A stretch of 17,500 nucleotides of DNA from Chiua virens (lineage: Eukaryota; Basidiomycota; Agaricomycetes; Boletales; Boletaceae): the NCBI GenBank assembly GCA_019787685.1, contig JAHNUO010000095.1:1-17500 (forward strand), written 5' to 3'. Under the pieces are notes generated by a model. That model ran no database searches and was not told the origin of the DNA. It saw only the letters and a list, made by a program, of their open reading frames with translations. Shown here one piece after another: positions 1 to 7,315 of the stretch. The first letter of the stretch is position 1. The number at the start of each line of letters is the position of its first letter. Both the position numbers and the translations under genes were made by a program.

Positions 1-38
1 TATCAATAAACAATTAATTCAGAACTGGCACGGACCTG

Positions 39-80
<42 letters not shown>

Positions 81-91
81 CTAACGGGTGT

Positions 92-146
<55 letters not shown>

Positions 147-147
147 T

Positions 148-247
<100 letters not shown>

Positions 248-249
248 AC

Positions 250-263
250 TGTCCCTATCTACT
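250..263 (+). repeat. Left target-site duplication of R1
   Basis: TGTCCCTATCTACT is the 14-bp target duplication characteristic of R1. An identical copy lies at 5790-5803. The identity extends two bases left and one base right by chance, so the exact boundary could move by a base or two. Confidence 0.93.
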
Positions 264-366
264 AGTCGTGTTTGGACCGCCGTCGTGAACGGACGTGTTT
301 TTCGGAGCTCCGTGTTCAATATTCGAATATTTTTGTGTGCGTTTTGTGTGTTCGGGTTTCTCGTGT

Positions 367-648
367 CGTGTTCGGGTCCTGTTCGGGTCGTGTTCGTGTT
401 TTGTGTGCGTACGCGACTGTGTTCGTGCCCCTTTCGTCCGTGTGTTCCGTGTGTGTACGGTCGTTTTTCGCACATAGGTGTGAAAACGAACCCTTTTGCG
501 CTCGTGTTCGGGTCTTGTTCGGGTCGCGTTCGTGTTTGTGTGCGTACGTGACTGTGCTCGTGCCCGTGTACGTGTGTTGAACGTGCTTGTCCGTGCGTGT
601 ACGGTCGTTTCTCTCACGTATAGGTGTGAAACGAACCCTTTTACGCTC
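367..648 (+). repeat. Tandem duplication (~136-145 bp, two copies) in the R1 5' UTR
   Basis: Unit 1 (about 367-502) and unit 2 (about 503-648) share, in order, CGTGTTCGGGTC, a CGTGTTTGTGTGCGTACG-like run, GTACGGTCGTTT, TAGGTGTGAAA and CGAACCCTTTT. Unit 2 is a little longer because of small insertions. The region is rich in GT and CGT and lies before the likely ORF1 start at 755. Open frames crossing it on both strands look compositional and not coding. Confidence 0.82.
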
Positions 649-754
649 GAGCGGACGGAAGAAGTTCGTTATTCGTGTGGACTACGGACGTCCAAACGAA
701 ATTTCCATTGTGTTTGTGTGTGCGCTCCGCTCTTTTTGTCCGCAGTTGTTTAAC

Positions 755-2188
755 ATGCCGTCGGCTGAAGGTCAGCCGAAGAAACGACGCAAGTCGTTGA
801 GAGTGCGAAGCGCACGTGCATCGGCGCCGTCTTCGGATGAAGAATATAGTGGAACCGAGGAGTCGCACGGTTCTGCGTACATTCCGGCGAAAAAGATCGC
901 CATTGCCGCGTCGGATTGCAGCTCGAGTGATTTCGAGCCAGCAAATATACCTGAGATCGTGAGCAGAATGGCAGAGGAGAGGTCGGTGAATGCTGTAAAC
1001 GCAACAAAAGCCGTGCCGATGGAGATCACGGAGGCTGCTGCGATTCCCGTCACGGATGTTGTCCCGGTTGCCAACACGTTGCAGCACATCGTGGGTCAAT
1101 TCGATGACCAACTGGCTCGTGTTTTGAGTGTCGCAGTCGCTGACATTCCCCGGGAGTGCGCAACTGAATTATCTAGTGCGGCGCTGCAGCTGAGCAAACT
1201 GGTGCGTGACCTGGTCGCGATGCACCAATTTGAGATGGGTCGGAACGCGGCGCGATCTGTGGCGGCCAATGTGTGCGAAATAAGACAAGCGGTTGCTTTA
1301 AGCAACTCGGAATTCCCGGTGCTGGGTGCGCGGCCACTGTTGAAGCACGAAAAGGCTAAATTGGCCAAACGCAGCAACAGCAGAAACAACAGCAGCAGCA
1401 AAAACCGCAGCCGAAGCCGAAGTCGCAGCCGCTGTCGAAGCCGTTGCCCCCGCCAACGAAGACGTGGGCCGTCATCGTCAAGGGGAAGGAGATGACCTCT
1501 GACCAGGTCAAGGAGAAGCTGGTGAGGGACGTGGCCAGCAACCTGAAGGACGTGCGCGTGAAGGCGATCCGGCGCACCCGCGACGGTGGCGTGGTGGTGG
1601 AGACTGCATCGGCCGCAGACATGGAGCGCATCCAGTCCTCGGCAGCGGTTGGCGCGCCGGGCTCAAGCTGTCGGCGGCACCGCCGCCCGGCAAGAAGGTG
1701 CTGTTGGTGGGTGTGCCAACAAACATCGGTGACGAGGAGCTGCTGGATGAACTCTGCATGCGGAACCGCGATCCGGATATCTCGGAAGAGTTCCGCAAGG
1801 AGATTTCGTTGCAGTATCGCGGCGGAAAGCAGGAGGCCAACGGCAACGTCATCGTAGTTGTGTCCGAGCGAGTGAGGACGTACTGGGGGGTGTTGGGTGG
1901 CGTCGACATTCTCTGGCGGACGTATCGCATGCGTGACCCGCAGCGTGGAACTCTGTTTCCGGTGCTATGGTCACGGACATGGTGTTAAGCAGTGCCAGGA
2001 GAAGGAGATGCTGTGCAAACGGTGTGGCGAACCGGGCACACGCTGAAAAACTGCAAGAACGCCGAGTCCTGCCGTAACTGCCGCCTGGCAAAGAAGACCG
2101 ATGCCCACGCAGTGAACTCCACAACTTGTCCATTTTACGGACGCGCCTTGAGCGCCAACGCCAACGCCACAACGTCACACGGGAGTAG
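755..2188 (+). pseudogene. R1 ORF1: gag-like RNA-binding protein, broken by frame slips
   Basis: ORF1 of R1 elements encodes a nucleic-acid-binding protein that packages the element RNA. I chose ATG 755 because a basic PKKRRKS motif follows it and the frame upstream looks non-coding. The frame holds to about 1360-1440, then moves to the next frame, where a glutamine- and proline-rich linker leads into TWAVIVKG. It moves again near 1620-1655 (KVLLVGVPTNIGDEEL follows) and again near 1865-1945. Three zinc knuckles follow: CX2CX4HX4C at 1954-1995, CX2CX4HX4C at 2014-2054 (split by a slip at about 2036), and CX2CX8HX6C at 2070-2129. A last slip near 2147 would lead to the stop at 2186-2188, which is the least certain point. 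Most slips fit loss of a single base. Whether this is true decay or sequencing error cannot be told from one copy. Confidence 0.8.
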
Positions 2189-2193
2189 TTGCC

Positions 2194-2338
2194 ATGTCAT
2201 CGGCAATTACCCCCACCCGACAGTTGACAACTGTCGGACGACTGACGGGCGGAGACGTGGCGCAAGTGGCGCGCCTGAAGTGGTACAGCTGAACTGCATG
2301 CGCAGTAAAGCTGTGATGGCCGACCTCGGCCAGATGAT
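2194..2338 (+). pseudogene. Likely N-terminal part of R1 ORF2, out of frame with the rest
   Basis: ATG 2194, six bases after the proposed ORF1 stop, is the best candidate start for ORF2. Its frame runs to about 2270 and then ends at a TGA. From about 2270 the next frame reads VVQLNCMRSKAVMADL, which fits the first strand of an APE-type endonuclease, including the early Asn. Another one-base loss near 2340 would join this to the long frame. Two slips in 145 bp therefore separate the start codon from the main ORF2. The start choice is an inference from position and spacing. Confidence 0.55.
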
Positions 2339-5300
2339 GTGGAGGAGCAGGTTGACGTGGCAATTTTGCAGGAGCCGTACGCTTGGCACGTGCTCAGAGG
2401 GCTGCCGTCTGAGTATGTGGGGTTTCGTCAGCCTAACAGCACGAACACGGCCAACACAGCGATCGCGGTGCGGAAGTCGCTACAGCCGATTCAGGTGCAC
2501 GCGTCGACGGAGCAGTGGGGCTCGTGCTGCAGTGTGAACTGGTGCGGCAGGGACATCTTTGTCGCATCGGTTTACTGCAAGTGGGACGGCGACATGGTGG
2601 AGCACGTCGACGTGATCGAGCGGTTTCGGCGTGCGGCCAACGGTGCGCCCTTCATCGTGGGCCTCGACGCGAATGCCACCAACGCGCTGTGGTACAGCAA
2701 GCCGAACCGCTCTCACGATGGACGACTGCGGGAGCGGGGAGAGGTGCTGGCGGATTACGTCACTGACGTGAGGCTCCAGACACTGAACCTGGCGAGCGTG
2801 CACTATACCTTTGTAGGCACAGGCAGACGAATTGCGACGTCAGATGTTGATGTCACGTTCGTGAACTCGAGCTGGGCGGATGCATTCACGTCAGCTTGGA
2901 CGCTGCGTACCGACCGGTCGTTAAGTGACCACAATTTAATTCAAATTGTCGTCACCCGTCAATCGGTCGAGGAGGAGGCTGTGCCGGATCTGCGTTGGAG
3001 CACGAGAGGGGCGAACTGGCAGAGCTACGAGGAGGCGCTGAGTACGGAGCTGCGTTCAGTTGGGGGGTCGACGTTGGAGGAGCAGGTCGACTCGCTACAC
3101 GCGGCCATCCAGCGAACAAACGACGCCCAGTTACCGAGACTGGGCGCCCGGACGGCGCGTGCGAATCGATGGTGGACCCCTGCTCTTCGCCAACAGCGTC
3201 AAGAGCTGCGCAGAGCGCGCAATCGTTGGCAAGCGGCAAGAGCGAGGAGTCTGCCAAACGCAGTAGATCTCGGCCGCGATTTTAATCGCAAACAGAAGGA
3301 GTACAGCCGTGCAATTCTAGTGGCAAAGGAGCAGCATTGGCATGATTTTGTCCGCGAAGAGGGTAACCTGAATCCATGGGGGCAGGTGTATCGTTTCTGC
3401 CGGGGAAAGCGTAATGATACCCCACTCTCAGCGGTTCGCCGAAGCGATGGCAGCAGGACGAACACGCGTGCCGACAGTGTGAAGGAGCTCCTGGCGAACT
3501 TTTTCCCGCCACGATTTTCGGACGAGGTGCGCGTTGCGGTTGTGGATAATGGTGGTGGAGAGCCCTTCACAAGTGAAGAACTCGAAACCGCCGTTTTTGC
3601 TCCGCGACGTGACAAGGCGCCAGGGCCAGATGGCCTAACTGCGTCGATGATCCGGCAATTGTGGCGTGCTGCCCCATCCATGCTGCTTGAGTTGTTCGAG
3701 AGATGCCGCTCAGAAGGTGTATTTCCCATACGCTGGAAGCTGTCGAGGCTGGTAATCCTGTTGAAGGCGCCTGACAAGGATCGAACAGACCCTCGGTCAT
3801 ATCGGCCGATCTGTCTGCTCTCGGTCTTGGGTAAGACGCTGGAACGGATGATGGTCAACCGACTAGTGGCACGCGCAACACCGCACCCCATGCAATTTGG
3901 GTTCACTGTCGGCAGAGGGACAGAGGATGCGCTCCTGGAGGCGAAAAATGCAACCGCGGCGTGCGACGATGTTTACCAGCTCGGTATCTTCGTCGATTTT
4001 CGCGGTGCATTCGATAACCTACGGTGGGACCGAGTGATGCACAGGCTGTCGACGGCGGCGGCTGACATGCGGTTGTGGCAGAGCTACTTTAGCTGCCGCA
4101 CGGTGTACGTGCGCAATGGTGCGACGTTGATCCAGCATGAGGTCCAAAGAGGATGCCCGCAAGGCTCAATCTGCGGACCCGCAGTCTGGAACCTGTGCAT
4201 GCACACGCTGCTGGTGCGGCTCGAGGCGGCCGGCAGCAAGGTGATTGCATACGCGGACGATTTGCTCATCCTCGTCCCTGGACGCTCGCGAGCTCAGCTC
4301 GAGCTCTTGGGCACACAGTGGATGGAGATAGTGACGCAGTGGGGCGAAGAAGTTGGCGTGCCGGTCAATGCCCAGAAGACTGTTCAGATGTTGTTGAAGG
4401 GTAGGCTGGCAACCACCCGAACACCAATTATTCGGTTGGGCAACACATCGGTCAGTTACGTCACATCGACGCGCTACCTCGGTGTACAAATCGGCGAAAG
4501 GTGGGGCTTCTTCTGCCACATTCGCGAGCTGGAGCGGAAGACTCTAACGGTGACGGGTGCACTCTGCCGAGTTTTGCGTAAAGACTGGGGTCTTACGCTA
4601 ACGACAGCACTGCGTATCTACCGCGGCCTGCTTGTTCCTTGTGCGGGCTATGGAGCAGTTGTCTGGGCGGACATCATGCGGAAGAAGGCGGAGTCGCAAG
4701 CGATTCAGAGAGCGCAACGGGTGGCACTTCGTGCCATGATCCCGTTGTGCAAAACTGTTTCGACGGCTGCGATGCAGGTGCTGGCTGGGGAGCTGCCGTG
4801 GGACCTCGAAGTCCGACGCATGGCGGTGATGGCAAAGCTGCGGAAGGGTATCGAGCTCAGCGATTCGGACCTAGTCCAGAATGAACAGCTTGATGGGTTG
4901 AACGCGAGGCAGCGGCGCATAGCGGTTCGCGAGTTTTTCATCGACGAGTGGCAGCGTCGGTGGGACAGCGAAGCGAAAGGGCGCACCACCTATCGTTGGA
5001 TTCCTGACGTTAGGTTCGTGAGTAGCTGTAGACGTTTCAACCCGTCGCTGCAGCTTGGATATCTGTTGACGGGGCATGGGAGTCTAAACAACTCTCTGTC
5101 AAGATTCGGGCTGGCATCTACGAGAGCGTGTCCATCGTGCGATGCATCGCCGGAGACATGGCAACATGTGTTAGTGGCATGTCCAGCTTATGCTGACATC
5201 CGGCGCTTGGCTGATTGGCGTATCACAGTTGGAAACGACGGAGAACCAGATGTTCGACAGGCGCTTGATGAACCGCGGACCATTGCGGATCTCAACGCTT

Positions 5301-5371
5301 TTGCCAAGGAGGCATTTGAGCGCAGGCGACAGCGGCTGCCGCCCAACCAGCGGCATCAGTGGCGTAGATAG
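2339..5371 (+). CDS. R1 ORF2 polyprotein: APE endonuclease + reverse transcriptase + CCHC finger
   Basis: This protein nicks the 28S target and reverse-transcribes element RNA at the nick. The open frame gives about 1010 residues; base 2339 is only the edge of the frame, as the true N terminus lies upstream in another frame. Residues about 1-205 are the APE-like endonuclease: QEP (E12), GLDANAT (D110, N112) and SDHNLI (D197, H198). The reverse transcriptase covers roughly 400-700: APGPDGLT (from 427), RPICLL (from R489), FVDFRGAFD (D553, D559), GCPQGSICGP (from G605) and the catalytic YADD at 638-641 (bases 4250-4261). A C-terminal CX2CX8HX4C finger lies at C931, C934, H943 and C948, typical of the R1 clade. 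All catalytic residues I looked for are present, and 3 kb without a break suggests recent activity of this lineage. The stop is TAG at 5369-5371. Confidence 0.95.
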   Translation: MEEQVDVAILQEPYAWHVLRGLPSEYVGFRQPNSTNTANTAIAVRKSLQPIQVHASTEQWGSCCSVNWCGRDIFVASVYCKWDGDMVEHVDVIERFRRAANGAPFIVGLDANATNALWYSKPNRSHDGRLRERGEVLADYVTDVRLQTLNLASVHYTFVGTGRRIATSDVDVTFVNSSWADAFTSAWTLRTDRSLSDHNLIQIVVTRQSVEEEAVPDLRWSTRGANWQSYEEALSTELRSVGGSTLEEQVDSLHAAIQRTNDAQLPRLGARTARANRWWTPALRQQRQELRRARNRWQAARARSLPNAVDLGRDFNRKQKEYSRAILVAKEQHWHDFVREEGNLNPWGQVYRFCRGKRNDTPLSAVRRSDGSRTNTRADSVKELLANFFPPRFSDEVRVAVVDNGGGEPFTSEELETAVFAPRRDKAPGPDGLTASMIRQLWRAAPSMLLELFERCRSEGVFPIRWKLSRLVILLKAPDKDRTDPRSYRPICLLSVLGKTLERMMVNRLVARATPHPMQFGFTVGRGTEDALLEAKNATAACDDVYQLGIFVDFRGAFDNLRWDRVMHRLSTAAADMRLWQSYFSCRTVYVRNGATLIQHEVQRGCPQGSICGPAVWNLCMHTLLVRLEAAGSKVIAYADDLLILVPGRSRAQLELLGTQWMEIVTQWGEEVGVPVNAQKTVQMLLKGRLATTRTPIIRLGNTSVSYVTSTRYLGVQIGERWGFFCHIRELERKTLTVTGALCRVLRKDWGLTLTTALRIYRGLLVPCAGYGAVVWADIMRKKAESQAIQRAQRVALRAMIPLCKTVSTAAMQVLAGELPWDLEVRRMAVMAKLRKGIELSDSDLVQNEQLDGLNARQRRIAVREFFIDEWQRRWDSEAKGRTTYRWIPDVRFVSSCRRFNPSLQLGYLLTGHGSLNNSLSRFGLASTRACPSCDASPETWQHVLVACPAYADIRRLADWRITVGNDGEPDVRQALDEPRTIADLNAFAKEAFERRRQRLPPNQRHQWRR

Positions 5372-5543
5372 GTGGCTCTACTCCAGCGCAGTGGGCGAGA
5401 ATGATTGTACGCAACGATTGATGTGGTAGAGATCAATGTTGTGTACAGGACTCGCTGGGTGGTTGACGACACCCCGCACACAGTTACGCAGGCAGGATAC
5501 TCTGGGTAAAAGCTGCGGCGATTCCAGGGTATCTGTTGGGGTT

Positions 5544-5570
5544 TGCGGACCCACGTAGCCGATCCGCAAG
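5544..5570 (+). other. Hairpin in the R1 3' UTR (7-bp stem)
   Basis: TTGCGGA (5544-5550) pairs perfectly with TCCGCAA (5564-5570) across a 13-base loop. It is a candidate RNA element for recognition by the R1 reverse transcriptase. Confidence 0.55.
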
Positions 5571-5648
5571 GGTGTAATGAGCCCCGCAAGGACGGACGCA
5601 TTTTCGGATGTCTCCTGAGTGAAATAGTACCGCGGGGGTGGGGGCCCC

Positions 5649-5669
5649 AGCGACATTCCATATGTCGCT
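5649..5669 (+). other. Hairpin in the R1 3' UTR (8-bp stem)
   Basis: AGCGACAT (5649-5656) pairs perfectly with ATGTCGCT (5662-5669) across a 5-base loop. Outside it, GTGGG and CCCAC can extend the stem over an asymmetric internal loop. This is the most stable-looking local fold in the UTR. Confidence 0.65.
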
Positions 5670-5787
5670 GCCCACCACGGTCGAGGTGCCTACATGTGCG
5701 CTGTAACGCGGGGGTTGTGGTTTCAACGTTAAATCCTTTATGGATAGGTAGTTGCGTCCTAGACCGCTAGTAGCTGAAGGTTCCTCA

Positions 5788-5789
<2 letters not shown>

Positions 5790-5803
<14 letters not shown>
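5790..5803 (+). repeat. Right target-site duplication of R1
   Basis: TGTCCCTATCTACT is identical to 250-263 and runs straight into ATCTAGCGAAACCAC of 28S. This confirms insertion by target-primed reverse transcription at the R1 site. Confidence 0.93.
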
Positions 5804-5840
<37 letters not shown>

Positions 5841-6420
5841 TAATTAGTGGGGAAAGAAGACCCTATTGAGCTTGACTCTAGTCTGGCACTGTAAGGAGAC
5901 ATAAGGGGTGTAGCATAAGTGGGAGATATTCTTTCGGGTTATCAACAATGAAATACCACTACCCTTATTGTTTCCTTACTTACTTGATGAGGTGGACGTG
6001 TATCATTTTACATAGCCATTATATGGATGCTCACTTGTGGGTGTTCTTATGGTATTTTGTGTTGATGCGAGTTTCTAGTTCCAAAATATCCAGAGTTTTG
6101 TTATACATACCAAACAAATTTCAATATGTGTGATCCTGTGCGTATTGGCCTAGTAGCTTCGGCGAACGGTCGGTTGTCGGGTATTGCATAGAAATTTGGT
6201 TTAACTCCGTGGCTTAGATATGATCCAAATCAAGGACACTGCCAGGTGGGGAGTTTGACTGGGGCGGTACATCTCTCAAATAATAACGGAGGTGTCCCAA
6301 GGCCAGCTCAGTGCGGACAGAAACCACACATAGAGCAAAAGGGCAAATGCTGGCTTGATCTCGGTATTCAGTACATACAGAGACAGCAAAAGCTCGGCCT
6401 ATCGATCCTTTTGGTTTAAC

Positions 6421-6453
<33 letters not shown>

Positions 6454-6497
6454 TAGGGATAACTGGCTTGTGGCGGCCAAGCGTTCATAGCGACGTC

Positions 6498-6550
<53 letters not shown>

Positions 6551-6574
6551 CAAGCGTTGGATTGTTCACCCATG

Positions 6575-6627
<53 letters not shown>

Positions 6628-6741
6628 TCTGATGACATACGTTGTTCCAACAGCATTCCTGCGTAGTACGAGAGGAACCTTAGGTACGGACCAATGGTTT
6701 AATACTTGTTCGAGCGAACAGTGGTATGACGCTACGTCCGT

Positions 6742-6772
<31 letters not shown>

Positions 6773-7074
6773 TCCGAGCTGGATAAGAACAATAGTAAGG
6801 GGGTCACCGTGTCGCTTGGCAAATACCATTTGATAGTCATTCACTTGTGTTTGACGGAAAGTTATTATGCCTAATTGCCTTGTAACATAGCGAGAGCGGG
6901 AGGCGAAAGCACCTGTTCGACGAGCTAGTTGCATTCGGCTAAACATTAGGTTGTGGCGATGCTGGTACTCGAAATCAATTGTAAACGACTTTGGTAACAG
7001 GCAGAGTGTTGTAAGTGGTAGAGCAGCCGTCATACTGCGATCCTCTGAAACTTAGCTCTCGCTTGCCGATTTGT
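5804..7074 (+). rRNA. 28S rRNA, 3' part downstream of the R1 insertion
   Basis: The segment continues the 28S broken at 263. Landmarks are TAGCGAAACCACAGCC just after the junction, GGGATAACTGGCTTGTGGC near 6457 (peptidyl-transferase region) and the sarcin-ricin loop AGTACGAGAGGAACC at 6665-6679. I place the 3' end at GATTTGT (7074) by analogy with the usual TTTGT terminus of large-subunit rRNA, within a few bases. A variable, AT-rich stretch around 5945-6130 is an expansion segment and not a gene. No further insertion is seen in this part. Confidence 0.95.
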
Positions 7075-7099
7075 ATCGGAATTGAGAAATCATATTTCT
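7066..7099 (+). other. Two small hairpins at and just after the 28S 3' end
   Basis: CCGAT (7066-7070) and ATCGG (7075-7079) pair across TTGT, which puts the inferred 28S 3' end in the loop. AGAAAT (7085-7090) and ATTTCT (7094-7099) form a second stem with a 3-base loop. They may guide 3'-end processing of the precursor; this is inference. Confidence 0.4.
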
Positions 7100-7315
7100 A
7101 TTATAATGTACTGGGCGTTTTGTTGTGGGCCGGGTGGGGCCGGGGACTTGTGTACTGAAATTGTTTGGCTATATGTTTGGTTGATGGTTTGTGCGATGTT
7201 GTATATGTTTTGGTATATGTTTGGTTGATGGTTTGTGAGATGTTGTGGTCAACTGGATATTAAAGTATCCTATAATACAGCAATACTGCAATCGATCATT
7301 TGGTTATTCTTTATA
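7100..7315 (+). other. Start of intergenic spacer, with a 31-bp direct repeat
   Basis: This is non-coding sequence between 28S and the first array. It has a GGGCCGGG-type GC patch near 7129-7145, then a 31-bp direct repeat at 7171-7201 and 7215-7245 (ATATGTTTGGTTGATGG start, one mismatch) separated by 13 bases. No gene or known motif is recognised. Confidence 0.6.

Larger units (their letters stand above)
264..5789 (+). mobile_element. R1: Full-length R1-clade non-LTR retrotransposon in 28S rDNA
   Basis: The element is about 5.5 kb long and lies in the same orientation as the rRNA genes, as R1 elements do, because they are expressed by read-through of the rDNA transcript. Diagnostic points are the exact R1 site in 28S, a perfect 14-bp target duplication, two coding regions (a gag-like protein with three CCHC knuckles, then endonuclease plus reverse transcriptase) and a 3' end without poly(A). 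The 5' end abuts the duplication directly, so there is no sign of 5' truncation. The element is richer in G and C than the spacer around it. ORF1 and the start of ORF2 are broken by one-base slips, whereas the remaining 3 kb of ORF2 is open. As it reads, this copy could not encode a complete set of proteins. The clade is certain from site and architecture; the exact subfamily is not. Confidence 0.96.
5372..5789 (+). other. R1 3' UTR, no poly(A)
   Basis: About 418 bp of non-coding sequence runs from the ORF2 stop to the right target duplication. It ends in GCTGAAGGTTCCTCA without an A tract, as is usual for many R1 elements. It holds two strong hairpins (annotated separately) and the palindrome GGGGCCCC at 5641-5648. 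In this family the 3' UTR RNA is what the reverse transcriptase recognises, so the structure is likely functional; that is inference from family knowledge. Confidence 0.85.

Noticed and set aside
264..340. Possible HDV-like self-cleaving ribozyme at the R1 5' end
   Set aside because: Short hairpins such as CCGT/ACGG are present, but I could not build the nested double pseudoknot by eye; left only as a check.
5948..6133. Open frame in the 28S 3' part
   Set aside because: It lies in an AT-rich 28S expansion segment between conserved rRNA blocks.
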